Assembly: GCF_902364365.1 (NCBI RefSeq) | Contig: NZ_CABJDN010000011.1 | Coordinates: 62,001 to 126,000, forward strand | Length of the DNA: 64,000 nt | Source: Bacteroides intestinalis | GTDB lineage: Bacteria; Bacteroidota; Bacteroidia; Bacteroidales; Bacteroidaceae | Reading direction: 5' to 3' | Position numbers and translations under genes: made by a program | In this document: positions 43,182 to 53,139 of the stretch, piece by piece | Layout of the letters: every line of letters starts with the position of its first letter | How positions within the stretch are numbered: position 1 is the first letter of the stretch | The notes under the pieces: model-generated | What the model was told of the DNA's origin: nothing | The model's input: only the letters and a program-made list of their open reading frames with translations | Databases searched by the model: none

Positions 43182-45695
43182 ATGAAAAAACTCCTCCCTG
43201 ACCTCCTGGTCATCCTTACGTTTGCAGTACTTTCATTCGCCTACTTCTTTCCGGCGGATATAGAAGACCGCATTCTTTTCCAACATGACACGGCTGCCGG
43301 TGCAGGTGCCGGACAAGAAGCGAGCCTGTATCGCCAGGAAACTGGTGAGTATACGCGCTGGACTAACTCCCTATTCGGTGGTATGCCGACTTATCAGATA
43401 GCCCCCAGCTACGATTCAACCCAACCGCTGACATGGGTGCAGAAGGTGTACCGACTGTTTTTACCCACATATGTCAACCTGACGTTTATCCTGATGCTGG
43501 GCTTCTTCATCCTGCTGCGTGCATTCGGTATACCTACATGGCTGGCAGGGTTAGGCGGATTAATGTGGGCATTCTCGTCCTACTTCTTCATTCTGATATC
43601 TGCCGGACACATCTGGAAGTTTATCACACTGGCGTATATACCGCCCACGATAGCAGGTATCGTACTGGCATACCGGGGTAAATATCTGGCAGGAGGCATC
43701 GTTACAGCATTGTTCATTGCCCTGCAAATTCTGTCGAACCACGTACAGATGAGTTATTACTTCCTGTTCGTCATCCTCTTCATTGCAGGAGCCTATTTTG
43801 AAGATGCATGGCGTAACAAGACCTTGCCACAATTCTTTAAGGCCAGTGGTGTGCTTGTAGTAGCTGCATTGATTGGTGTATCCGTCAATCTGTCGAACCT
43901 GTATCACACTTACCAGTACAGCAAGGAAACCATGCGTGGTAAAAGCGAGCTTGTAGAAACCGGCGATGCAGCCAAACAAACCAGTAGTGGGCTGGACCGT
44001 GACTACATCACCCAATGGAGTTATGGTATCGGTGAAACCTGGACCTTGTTAGTGCCTAACTTTAAAGGTGGTGCTTCCGTACCTCTCATCTTGAATGAGA
44101 CAGCCATGGAAAAAGCCAATCCAACCTATTCCGGACTATACCAGCAATTACCCCAATACTTTGGTGACCAGCCGATGACCTCAGGTCCTGTATATGTAGG
44201 TGCTTTTGTACTCTTCCTTTTCATCTTGGGTTGTTTTATAGTTAAAGGTCCATTGAAATGGGCATTAGTCGGAGCTACATTCTTCTCCATTGTTCTTTCA
44301 TGGGGTAAGAACTTCATGCCACTGACTGATTTCTTCATTGACTATATACCTATGTATAGTAAGTTCCGTGCCGTATCGTCCATTCTCGTTATTGCAGAAT
44401 TTACAATTCCACTACTAGCTATCTTTGCGCTGAAAAAGATTCTGGATGAACCAGAAATACTCAAGAAGAAGATGAAGTTTATAGGTGTCAGCTTGGCACT
44501 TACTGCCGGTGTAGCCTTGATATTAGCCATTATTCCCGGAGCTTTCAGTTCGACTTTCATCCCTGCAAAGGAAGCACAAATGCTACAGAATGCGGTCAAT
44601 CAGCAAATGATTCCTGCAAACGAGTTGTCCGGCATCCTCTCTAATATGGCGGAAATGCGTGCTGCAATGGTTAGTGCCGATGCACTGCGTAGCTTTATTA
44701 TTATCGTAATTGGTTGTGCATTGTTGTGGCTTTACTATAGCGGGAAATTAAAGAAACCCTATATTATTGCAGGTATTGCCATTCTTTGCGTGGCAGATAT
44801 GTGGGGAGTTAACAAGCGTTATCTGCACGATGACCAATTCGTTCCACGTTCTACCCAAGTTGATACTTTCAAAAAAACGAAAGCTGACGAAATCATCCTG
44901 CAGGATACTGACCCGAACTACCGTGTACTGAATCTCTCCGGAGATGCATTCAACGAAAATAATACTTCCTACTGGCACAAAAGTGTAGGCGGATATCATG
45001 CTGCCAAATTGCGTCGTTATCAGGAAATGGTCGAACGGCACATTTATCCTGAAATGCAAGCTACCTATCGAGTTATTGCCACCGCAGGCGGAGAAATGGA
45101 CAGCGTGGATGCTTCCAAATTTCGTGTCCTGAACATGCTGAATACGAAGTATTTTATCTTCCCTACAGGACAAGGACAGACAGTGCCTATCGAGAACCCA
45201 TATGCTTACGGCAATGCATGGTTCGTAGAAAAAGTGGAATATGTGGATAATGCAAATCAGGAAATAGATGCATTGAATACTATACTGCCAACGGAAACTG
45301 CCGTAGTAGATGCACGCTTCAAAGATATTCTGAAAGGTGTTACCACCGCTCATAAAGACAGTCTTTCCAGCGTGCTTCTGACAAGTTACGAACCGAACCG
45401 TCTGGTTTATGAAACAAATAATTCAAAAGATGGTGTAGTCGTATTCTCCGAAATCTATTATCCGGATGGCTGGATAGCTACCATCGACGGAGAACCTGCC
45501 GACATTGCCCGTGCAGACTATATCTTGCGCTCCATGTATGTACCTGCCGGAAAGCACACCATTGAAATGCGCTTCGATCCGAATAGCCTGCATGTAACGG
45601 AAGGCATCGCTTATGCAGCATTGGCTCTGATGGTGATAGGTATTATGATAATGGTGATTGTATATAGAAAGAGGCTAAGCTCTCCCAAAAGCTAA
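43182..45695 (+). CDS. YfhO-like multi-pass membrane protein
   Basis: 837 residues with about 12 or more membrane helices between roughly 8 and 535 and one at the C-terminus (about 805-827). A large soluble part lies between (about 545-800). The overall layout, including an extracytoplasmic loop after the first helix (FQHDTAAGAGAGQEASLYRQ), fits the YfhO family, distant relatives of GT-C glycosyltransferases. Some members modify cell-envelope polymers; the donor and acceptor here are unknown. The start codon sits within a short A/T-rich hairpin. It follows ahcY but is separated from it by the 33-bp-arm inverted repeat. Confidence 0.82.
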   Translation: MKKLLPDLLVILTFAVLSFAYFFPADIEDRILFQHDTAAGAGAGQEASLYRQETGEYTRWTNSLFGGMPTYQIAPSYDSTQPLTWVQKVYRLFLPTYVNLTFILMLGFFILLRAFGIPTWLAGLGGLMWAFSSYFFILISAGHIWKFITLAYIPPTIAGIVLAYRGKYLAGGIVTALFIALQILSNHVQMSYYFLFVILFIAGAYFEDAWRNKTLPQFFKASGVLVVAALIGVSVNLSNLYHTYQYSKETMRGKSELVETGDAAKQTSSGLDRDYITQWSYGIGETWTLLVPNFKGGASVPLILNETAMEKANPTYSGLYQQLPQYFGDQPMTSGPVYVGAFVLFLFILGCFIVKGPLKWALVGATFFSIVLSWGKNFMPLTDFFIDYIPMYSKFRAVSSILVIAEFTIPLLAIFALKKILDEPEILKKKMKFIGVSLALTAGVALILAIIPGAFSSTFIPAKEAQMLQNAVNQQMIPANELSGILSNMAEMRAAMVSADALRSFIIIVIGCALLWLYYSGKLKKPYIIAGIAILCVADMWGVNKRYLHDDQFVPRSTQVDTFKKTKADEIILQDTDPNYRVLNLSGDAFNENNTSYWHKSVGGYHAAKLRRYQEMVERHIYPEMQATYRVIATAGGEMDSVDASKFRVLNMLNTKYFIFPTGQGQTVPIENPYAYGNAWFVEKVEYVDNANQEIDALNTILPTETAVVDARFKDILKGVTTAHKDSLSSVLLTSYEPNRLVYETNNSKDGVVVFSEIYYPDGWIATIDGEPADIARADYILRSMYVPAGKHTIEMRFDPNSLHVTEGIAYAALALMVIGIMIMVIVYRKRLSSPKS

Positions 45696-45726
45696 AGTTT
45701 AACAAAATTAATTTCTCTTTATTACA

Positions 45727-45769
45727 AAATACCCCCTAAAAGTCTGTAGTAAACTTTTAGGGGGTATTT
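45727..45769. terminator. Bidirectional terminator after the YfhO-like gene
   Basis: Perfect 17-bp stem (45727-45743 with 45753-45769; core ACCCCCTAAAAGT) with a 9-base loop between convergent genes. Confidence 0.9.
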
Positions 45770-45785
45770 CACATTATATCTGAAG

Positions 45786-46664
45786 TTATTTATATCTCCT
45801 CCTATATTCTTTGGGAGTAATTTCCATCTCTTTATTAAAAGCTTTTGAGAAATGGAATTGATCGTAATACCCTAAACGGAAAGCAATCTCTTTGATCTTT
45901 AGATCGGAGAACTGCAAGAACGAACAAGCCCGTTGAATTTTTAATTGGTTATAATATTCCATTGGAGCATAAGAAGTTCTCTCCGAAAACAATGCACTGA
46001 AATGAGATGCGGAATAGCCCACATACTGAGCTATATCCTCCAGCGTAATCTTATTCTCCATATTCTCTTTCATAAAAGAAATGCTCTTCTGTACAAAATC
46101 CGTTTCTCTCACCTTCTTTATTTCTCTGAACTGATTAATATACTTCAAAGAAGCCAGAAAATGCATCAGGCAAAAGCTAACATATTCCAGGTTTTCAGGA
46201 CTATATCCCATTTCCAGATTCTGATACATTTCTTCAAATAGTTGAAAGCGATCATTATAACGGCTCTTATCCGACTCCTCCAAAGATATAGTCTTACCTA
46301 TTATAGAGGAGAACATAGCCACACCCTCGCCACAGAAATGCAGCCAATAGATACTCCAGGGATTCACTTCGTCTGCTCCATATGCATGTTGCTCATTAGC
46401 CGGTAATATAAAAGCCTGATTTTTAGTCAGGATGTACTTTTCACCTTTGTAACTAACCCAACCGCAGCCACTCTCACAATATATAAAGACATTCTCGTTA
46501 GTTCCCCTTTCCCTTTCCCTGAAATGATGCTCTGCATGAGGATAGTATCCAATGTGACTGACAAATAATTGTTTTGTAATATTATTCTCTCGTTGAAGGT
46601 TACGTATATTATAAGGTGTAACGATAGCCTTCTCTCCTTTAAAACCTTCTGCAACCTTTTCCAT
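45786..46664 (-). CDS. AraC-family transcriptional regulator
   Basis: 292 residues. An N-terminal cupin-like sensor (about 30-160) is followed by two helix-turn-helix units typical of the AraC/XylS family (about 195-290; ITLEDIAQYVGYSASHFSAL and IKEIAFRLGYYDQFHFSKAF). It is divergent from the sugar porter, and the utilization locus follows on that side, so it is the likely regulator of that locus, responding to its sugar. Direct repeats with a 21-bp period lie just upstream of its own start and could be its binding site. Confidence 0.9.
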   Translation of the reverse strand: MEKVAEGFKGEKAIVTPYNIRNLQRENNITKQLFVSHIGYYPHAEHHFRERERGTNENVFIYCESGCGWVSYKGEKYILTKNQAFILPANEQHAYGADEVNPWSIYWLHFCGEGVAMFSSIIGKTISLEESDKSRYNDRFQLFEEMYQNLEMGYSPENLEYVSFCLMHFLASLKYINQFREIKKVRETDFVQKSISFMKENMENKITLEDIAQYVGYSASHFSALFSERTSYAPMEYYNQLKIQRACSFLQFSDLKIKEIAFRLGYYDQFHFSKAFNKEMEITPKEYRRRYK

Positions 46665-46681
46665 GGTATTTGATTTTGGTG

Positions 46682-46713
46682 GTATTTTACATATATATCA
46701 TAGTATTTTACAT
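46682..46713. promoter_or_regulatory. Putative AraC-type operator (direct repeat, 21-bp period)
   Basis: GTATTTTACAT occurs at 46682-46692 and again at 46703-46713, exactly 21 bp apart, in the same orientation. Two direct half-sites two helical turns apart are typical of AraC-family dimers. The pair lies 18 bases from the araC start and about 105 bases from the porter -7 box. Confidence 0.6.
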
Positions 46714-46811
46714 GAATCCTTGTTCAGCCAGCATATTCAAGCATTTACAACCATAAATATAATAAGATTATACATTAAATTGATAACAATCTGCATTTTT
46801 TTATTAAGTTT

Positions 46812-46831
46812 TATGGCATACATTTGCCATA
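46812..46831 (+). promoter_or_regulatory. -7 box of the sugar porter gene inside an inverted repeat
   Basis: TACATTTG (46819-46826) fits the -7 box. It is embedded in TATGGCA-N6-TGCCATA (46812-46818 and 46825-46831), a 7-bp-arm inverted repeat that could be an operator where a repressor blocks the promoter. Confidence 0.5.
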
Positions 46832-46847
46832 CAATAAATCGTATATC

Positions 46848-48233
46848 ATGAAAACAAAATCATTTAGCAACAATTTTTACTTATTACTTATTTCACTGGT
46901 ATCTGCTATGGGAGGGCTGCTCTTCGGATACGATTGGGTAGTCATTGGAGGTGCCAAACCATTCTATGAAATCTTCTTTGCAATTGAGAATTCTCCCGGT
47001 ATGCAGGGATGGGTTATGGGCAGTGCCATTCTTGGCTGTTTAATAGGGGTAACAATCGCAGGTAGCTTATCTGATAAATATGGGCGCAAACCTTTGATGA
47101 TAATAGCAGCTATCACTTTTACCGTTTCTGCAATAGGTACAGGAGCAGTCAATGACCTCAATTGGTTTATCTTTTACCGCATATTCGGTGGTATTGGCAT
47201 CGGCATTGCTTCCAACCTATCACCCATGTATATAGCCGAAGTATCACCCAGCCATGTACGAGGAAAGTTCGTATCAATCAACCAATTGACAATTGTATTA
47301 GGTATTCTGGTAGCCCAGTTCGTTAACTGGCTGATCGCTGAACCGGTAGTTTCCGGCGAAAACATGCTGGAAACATGGAATGGACAAATGGGATGGCGCT
47401 GGATGTTCTGGGCAGAAGTAGTACCTTCGGCACTCTTCTTCATCCTTATATTCTTCATTCCCGAAAGCCCACGTTGGCTAGCCACAAAATTACAATACGG
47501 TAAAGCTGAAAATATTCTGAGCCACATAGGTGGAAAAGAATATGCCAAAAAAGAAATTGAAAGCATTAAAACAGTTATAAGTGCCACTAAAGAGAAGTTA
47601 AATATCCGCCTGCTTTTTCAAGGCAAGATACCGGGAATATTGTTAATAGGCATCGTTATTGCAGCCTTCCAGCAATGGTGCGGACTGAACGTAGTGTTCA
47701 ACTATGCCCAGGAAATCTTTGCAGCTGCAGGTTATGGTGTTTCTGATATCCTATTCAATATCGTAGTAACAGGTGTGACGAATGTAATATTCACCTTTGT
47801 AGGCATGTACACTGTAGATAAGCTGGGACGACGCTCCCTCATGTTATTCGGAGCGTCAGGTCTTGCCATCATTTATATCATTATGGGCATATGCTACTAT
47901 CTCAATATAACCGGAATGGCCGTACTAATTATGGTTGTATTAGCTATAGCATGCTATGCAATGACACTTGCTCCCGTTACATGGGTCGTATTATCTGAGA
48001 TCTTCCCCAACCGTATCCGTGGTATGGCAATGGCAGTATCCACCTTCTCTCTTTGGGCAGCTTGTTTTGTACTGACATATACATTCCCCTTATTAAATTC
48101 CGGATTAGGTGCCTATGGTACTTTCTGGTTATACGGAATTATATGTATTCTCGGATTTGTATTCATTAAAATCAGGCTACCTGAAACAAAAGGAAAATCA
48201 CTGGAAAGCATTGAGAAAGAATTAACTAGTTAA
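46848..48233 (+). CDS. MFS sugar porter (sugar:H+ symporter family)
   Basis: 461 residues from the ATG at 46848; an ATG at 46824 overlaps the promoter. Twelve membrane helices are expected. Sugar-porter signatures are seen: GSLSDKYGRKP (loop 2-3), PESPRWL after helix 6, VDKLGRRS (loop 8-9) and PETKGKSLESIEKE at the end. It brings a monosaccharide (xylose-, arabinose- or galactose-like) into the cytoplasm with protons, completing the path that starts at SusC. The gene is divergent from araC, and the DUF5107 gene follows after 99 bases. Confidence 0.92.
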   Translation: MKTKSFSNNFYLLLISLVSAMGGLLFGYDWVVIGGAKPFYEIFFAIENSPGMQGWVMGSAILGCLIGVTIAGSLSDKYGRKPLMIIAAITFTVSAIGTGAVNDLNWFIFYRIFGGIGIGIASNLSPMYIAEVSPSHVRGKFVSINQLTIVLGILVAQFVNWLIAEPVVSGENMLETWNGQMGWRWMFWAEVVPSALFFILIFFIPESPRWLATKLQYGKAENILSHIGGKEYAKKEIESIKTVISATKEKLNIRLLFQGKIPGILLIGIVIAAFQQWCGLNVVFNYAQEIFAAAGYGVSDILFNIVVTGVTNVIFTFVGMYTVDKLGRRSLMLFGASGLAIIYIIMGICYYLNITGMAVLIMVVLAIACYAMTLAPVTWVVLSEIFPNRIRGMAMAVSTFSLWAACFVLTYTFPLLNSGLGAYGTFWLYGIICILGFVFIKIRLPETKGKSLESIEKELTS

Positions 48234-48332
48234 AAACAACATATCACTTATCGAATTAAATTTCACTTAGGCGATGACAGGAGATCACCGCTTAACTGAT
48301 TCCTTATTGTCTAAAAAAACAATAAATACCTT

Positions 48333-51300
48333 ATGGAGAAAATTACAGAATATTTAATTAAGCCAACACTTTCAGAAAAAGGAGTTGTAAAAGTTTGGAA
48401 AGAAACAATCAAACTTCCGACTTATGAGATCGGAGAGGAAGAAAAAAATCCCATCTTTCTGGAAAAGCGTGTTTATCAAGGAAGTTCAGGAGTAGTTTAC
48501 CCTTATCCTGTCGTAGAAAAGATATGCGATGAGAAAAAAGAAAAAGACTATCAGGCTTACTTCCTCGAAAACGAATACCTTAAAATTATGATCTTGCCGG
48601 AATTGGGAGGGCGAGTACAAATGGCTTATGACAAAGTGAAGAAACGCCACTTTGTCTACTACAACCAAGTCATTAAACCAGCCTTAGTAGGTTTGACCGG
48701 CCCCTGGATATCAGGCGGAATTGAATTCAACTGGCCTCAGCATCATCGTCCAAGCACATACTTACCCACCGACTGTATGATTGAAGAAAATGCAGACGGT
48801 AGTAAAACGGTCTGGTGCAATGAAGTAGAGCGTATGTTCAATACGAAAGGGATGCAAGGATTTACACTTCATCCGGACAAAGCTTATCTGGAAATTAACG
48901 TGAAAGTTTATAACCGAACTCCGTTCCCTCAAACTTTCCTTTGGTGGGCAAACCCTGCCGTTGTTGTGAACGACCACTATCACTCGGTTTTTCCACCCGA
49001 TGTGCATGCTGTTTTCGATCATGGAAAAAGAGATGTATCCAATTTTCCCATAGCTACAGGCATATATTACAAACAGGACTATTCGGAAGGTGTCGATATT
49101 TCCAAATATAAGAATATCCCTGTCCCCACTTCATACATGGCCATAAAGTCACGTTATGACTTTGTAGGTGGCTACGAAGAGCATGTACAGGCAGGACTAT
49201 TACATGTAGCCGATCATCACCTCTCACCGGGAAAGAAACAATGGACTTGGGGAAATGGTGATTTCGGCATCGCATGGGACAGAAACCTTACCGATGAAGA
49301 TGGTCCTTACATAGAATTGATGACAGGTGTTTATACAGATAACCAACCTGATTTCACATGGTTACAACCCTATGAGGAAAAGTCATGGAAGCAATACTTC
49401 CTGCCATATAGTGAAGTGGGATATGTAAAGAACGCAACCAAAGACTTCATTCTGAACCTGGATGTAGCGAAAAATACGGCCCATATCATCGTATATGCAA
49501 CCGGCAGACAAGAAAATATCAAAGTAGAATTGAGAGACATAGCAGGAAAAATCCTGTTTGATAAAGTAACCACACTTTCACCGGAAAATATTTTCAAAAG
49601 CCAAGTAAGCATAGCGGAACAACTGCCGGAAAATCTGATCCTATCTTTATATGATAATAATGGCAAATTACTTTTAGAATATAAAGCCGATAAACCAGAA
49701 ATAAAACCGACCCCGGATCCGGCTAAAGCTGCCAAACAGCCTAAAGAGATAGCTTCTATTGAGCAACTCTTCCTGACCGGATTACATTTGGAGCAATACC
49801 GCCATGCAACGTATGATCCAATGGCTTACTATATGGAAGCACTGGAAAGAGAACCGGGTGATATACGTTGTAATAATGCCGTAGGCTTACTGAATATGCG
49901 CCGGGGCAAATTTGAAGAAGCTGAACAGTACTTCCATACGGCAATAAAGACACTGACAGAGCGCAATCCTAATCCATATGATGGAGAACCTTATTATAAC
50001 TTAGGATGGAGCCTGAAAATGCAGGGTAAGTATGATGAAGCATATAGTGCCTATTACAAAGCCACCTGGAATGCAGCCTGGAGAGATGCCGGATACTTCG
50101 GTGTAGCTCAGATAGACAGTATCAGAAAAGATTGGAATGTCGCTCTGGAACATGTCGATCTGGCCCTTATCCATAATTGGCATAACCATAAAGCACGCCA
50201 GTTGAAAGCCTCCATCCTGAGACATTCCGGAGAAACTGAAAAAGCTCTGAAGTTCATCGAAGAGTCATTGACTATTGATAAGTTTAACCTGGGATGCCGG
50301 TTTGAGAAATATTTCATTGGGAATAATCTTACTGAGTTACAGGAAATGACAAGTATGCTCAATGGCAGCGTACACAACTATATTGAGTATGCATTTGATT
50401 TTGCCTCCGCAGGAATGTATGAAGAAGCATCCCGAATTATGCATATCTACATGGAAGGACGAACTGATATCTATCCTATGGCAGCTTATATGTTAGGATA
50501 CTTTGCATCAAGATCTGGAAACGAGGAAGTAGCCCGTCAGTGGTATCAGAAAGCACAAAGTCTATCTCCTGATAAGTGCTTCCCCAACAGAATCAATGAA
50601 ATCAATGTACTGACAGATGCTATGAGAATGAATCCTGCTGATTATAAGGCTCCTTATTATCTGGGTAATTTCTGGTATGCACATCGTCGCTATGAAGAGG
50701 CAATCAGCTGCTGGGAGAAATCTGTAGAAATAAACAATCGGTTCCCCACTGCTTTGCGTAACCTTTCACTGGCCTATTACAATAAAAGGAATAAGAAAGA
50801 AGAAGCACGCCAACTATTGGAAAAGGCTTTCGAACTGGATAAAACAGATTCCCGCATATTTATGGAACTGGACCAGTTATATAAGAAGATGGGAAGGGAA
50901 CATGCAGAACGTCTGGCACTCCTGGAAGAACATCTGGAACTGGTGGAACAACGGGACGACTTATGTATCGAACGGATAACGCTCTACAATCTTTTAGGGA
51001 ATTATGAAAAAGCAAAAGATCTGATATCCAATCGAAAATTCCACCCATGGGAAGGCGGTGAAGGCAAAGTGACAGGACAATACATACTCTGTCGGGTAGA
51101 ATTAGCTAAAAAGGCGATTAAAGAGAATCGATATTCAGAGGCTCTTGCACTTTTAAAAGAGACAGAATTCTATCCGCATAACTTGGGAGAAGGTAAACTG
51201 AGTAATGCTGAAGAAAATGAAGTCGATTATTACAAAGGAATAGCTTATCAGAAGCTGGGTAATGATACTGAGTCAACCAAATATTTAATGAAAGCAACCC

Positions 51301-51656
51301 AAGGTTCCACAGAACCTCAGCAAGCATTCTACTATAATGACCAGCAACCTGACAAGATATTCTATCAAGGACTTGCCTGGAGAGCATTAGGAGAAGAGAA
51401 TAAAGCCAGAAGCCGCTTTAACAAGTTAATCGACCACGGTAAAAAGCACCTCTTCGATGACTGTAAAATTGATTATTTCGCAGTATCATTGCCGGAACTT
51501 GCCATATGGGAAGACAATCTGAATATCCGTAACAAAATACACTGCTATTACGTAATGGCATTAGGTTACAGCGGATTAGGTCAGAAGGAACTTGCAGAAA
51601 AATATTATTCATTGGTAAAAGAGCTTGATATTAACAAGCAAGTTTTCAGGGAGTAG
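48333..51656 (+). CDS. DUF5107 protein with C-terminal TPR region
   Basis: 1107 residues with no signal peptide, so cytoplasmic. The N-terminal part (about 15-390) is the DUF5107 domain, a beta-rich fold of the galactose-mutarotase type (ILPELGGRVQMAYDK, SGGIEFNWPQHHRPS and TFLWWANPAVVVND are conserved-looking segments). From about 450 to the end, tetratricopeptide repeats dominate. The two parts often occur together beside glycan loci in Bacteroidetes, but the reaction is not established. It may bind or change the imported sugar, and the TPR part may hold a partner. It lies between the porter and the surface lipoprotein, with a hairpin after it. Confidence 0.8.
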   Translation: MEKITEYLIKPTLSEKGVVKVWKETIKLPTYEIGEEEKNPIFLEKRVYQGSSGVVYPYPVVEKICDEKKEKDYQAYFLENEYLKIMILPELGGRVQMAYDKVKKRHFVYYNQVIKPALVGLTGPWISGGIEFNWPQHHRPSTYLPTDCMIEENADGSKTVWCNEVERMFNTKGMQGFTLHPDKAYLEINVKVYNRTPFPQTFLWWANPAVVVNDHYHSVFPPDVHAVFDHGKRDVSNFPIATGIYYKQDYSEGVDISKYKNIPVPTSYMAIKSRYDFVGGYEEHVQAGLLHVADHHLSPGKKQWTWGNGDFGIAWDRNLTDEDGPYIELMTGVYTDNQPDFTWLQPYEEKSWKQYFLPYSEVGYVKNATKDFILNLDVAKNTAHIIVYATGRQENIKVELRDIAGKILFDKVTTLSPENIFKSQVSIAEQLPENLILSLYDNNGKLLLEYKADKPEIKPTPDPAKAAKQPKEIASIEQLFLTGLHLEQYRHATYDPMAYYMEALEREPGDIRCNNAVGLLNMRRGKFEEAEQYFHTAIKTLTERNPNPYDGEPYYNLGWSLKMQGKYDEAYSAYYKATWNAAWRDAGYFGVAQIDSIRKDWNVALEHVDLALIHNWHNHKARQLKASILRHSGETEKALKFIEESLTIDKFNLGCRFEKYFIGNNLTELQEMTSMLNGSVHNYIEYAFDFASAGMYEEASRIMHIYMEGRTDIYPMAAYMLGYFASRSGNEEVARQWYQKAQSLSPDKCFPNRINEINVLTDAMRMNPADYKAPYYLGNFWYAHRRYEEAISCWEKSVEINNRFPTALRNLSLAYYNKRNKKEEARQLLEKAFELDKTDSRIFMELDQLYKKMGREHAERLALLEEHLELVEQRDDLCIERITLYNLLGNYEKAKDLISNRKFHPWEGGEGKVTGQYILCRVELAKKAIKENRYSEALALLKETEFYPHNLGEGKLSNAEENEVDYYKGIAYQKLGNDTESTKYLMKATQGSTEPQQAFYYNDQQPDKIFYQGLAWRALGEENKARSRFNKLIDHGKKHLFDDCKIDYFAVSLPELAIWEDNLNIRNKIHCYYVMALGYSGLGQKELAEKYYSLVKELDINKQVFRE

Positions 51657-51662
51657 GGCTAA

Positions 51663-51700
51663 TACCGGTAGAGGAGAATCTTTTTTTCTCCTCTACGGTA
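51663..51700 (+). terminator. Hairpin between the DUF5107 and surface lipoprotein genes
   Basis: Bulged stem of about 15 bp (51663-51678 with 51686-51700; core GTAGAGGAGAA) and a T-rich loop. There is no T run after the stem, so it may attenuate rather than end transcription. Confidence 0.55.
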
Positions 51701-51779
51701 AGTCCGATAATATCATAAATACTCCAAAAGAGTACATCTAAGTATCTTGAATTATTATGTTAACAATAATCTATAAGCC

Positions 51780-53120
51780 ATGAAACAGAACTATTTACTA
51801 TTTGTATCAATTATGCTTCTGCTACTAGTAGGATGCAAGGACGATAATGAATCATCGTACCCCGACTCTGCTGCACCTGAAATAGTAGTAAAAAGGAATG
51901 AGCTGTATTCGCTTCCCAACCGGAAATTTGTAATCAAGGCAGACCTGAAGGACGATTTAGGGTTGAAAAGTTTGCAAATCAGTATTCCTGAATTCTATCT
52001 GGATAAAGAGATCACATTTCCAACAAACGAACTGGTTACAGAATATGAATTAGCTTATGAATTTCTTGCACCTGCCGACACCAAAGGCACAGATACATTC
52101 AAAGTCAACTTATTATTGACAGATGTATCAGGCAACAGTGTCACCAAAGAGCTGACACTACACCTTGACGGTGACTTTAATGCACCCAACCTCAGTAACG
52201 TAAAACCGACTGATGGAAGTGTTATTTTCCAAAGTGAAGACATGCAGCTTGACATCTCTTTTAATGTAACAGACGTCACCGGAATTGATTCTGTGATAGT
52301 CACCGTAGACGATCTTAAAATCAATGAGAAGATCAAAGTCGGTGGTCAGAAAGAATACACCTTTGAAAAGACTTTTGCAATTCCATCTGACTTGAGATCC
52401 TATGAAATCATCATTACAACTGTAGATAACTTTGTTGAGCCTAATAAGAAAAGCCAGAGCATCAAATTTAGTGTTGCTGACGGTTTGACCGAAATGTATC
52501 TTGCGGATGTACCTGTTAGTACAGATCTTGCAGAAGACATATTTGGAGTGCCGATGTACTATCACAAGAAAAAAGATGGCATATTTACATTCAAATATTA
52601 TGCAGACCGTGACAATAAGGAGATCTATTTCCTTGGACAAGAAACTTCATTCGAACCTCATTGTTTTGGTTCACCGGAAGAAGGTAAACTGGAAAACAGC
52701 ACCTCAGCCCAACCGGTTATACTTCCCCAAAAAGGATATTATGAAATATCTGTTGATGTATCTACAATGAGCTATACAGCAACTCAATACACTCCGACAT
52801 CCACTGTATATGATCCTGCCCGCATCACCATTTGCGGTAATGGTATGGCATTAGGTGACTGGGACCCCAATAATACAGATTTGTTATTATCCACAAACCC
52901 GGATAACCCATATCAACTGGAAAGAACACTGACACTGACCGGAGGCGATGTAGCAATAACTATCACATCACCAGGATGGGGAAGTCCTTTCTGGCGTCTG
53001 GATGAAAATGGAATAACCGTATTACTCGGCGGAGCAAACTTCTCATATAAAGGAGCAGAAGGCACTTATAAATTCGTAATGGATACCGAATTAGAACGTG
53101 CTACCTTAGTGAAAGAATAA
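51780..53120 (+). CDS. Surface glycan-binding lipoprotein (SusE/SusF-position)
   Basis: 446 residues. The lipoprotein signal ends LLVGC (Cys19) and is followed by KDDNE, fitting surface export. Two Ig-like beta domains (about 30-130 and 135-235) lead to a C-terminal domain with ICGNGMALGDWDPNN and GTYKFVMDTELE, resembling the starch-binding C-terminal module of SusE and SusF. It is expected to hold glycan outside the cell for SusC. It is encoded before susC, while SusE/F-type genes usually follow susD. The ATG at 51780 is chosen because it carries the signal sequence. Confidence 0.82.
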   Translation: MKQNYLLFVSIMLLLLVGCKDDNESSYPDSAAPEIVVKRNELYSLPNRKFVIKADLKDDLGLKSLQISIPEFYLDKEITFPTNELVTEYELAYEFLAPADTKGTDTFKVNLLLTDVSGNSVTKELTLHLDGDFNAPNLSNVKPTDGSVIFQSEDMQLDISFNVTDVTGIDSVIVTVDDLKINEKIKVGGQKEYTFEKTFAIPSDLRSYEIIITTVDNFVEPNKKSQSIKFSVADGLTEMYLADVPVSTDLAEDIFGVPMYYHKKKDGIFTFKYYADRDNKEIYFLGQETSFEPHCFGSPEEGKLENSTSAQPVILPQKGYYEISVDVSTMSYTATQYTPTSTVYDPARITICGNGMALGDWDPNNTDLLLSTNPDNPYQLERTLTLTGGDVAITITSPGWGSPFWRLDENGITVLLGGANFSYKGAEGTYKFVMDTELERATLVKE

Positions 53121-53139
53121 TATTTAAAAGCATACTAAA

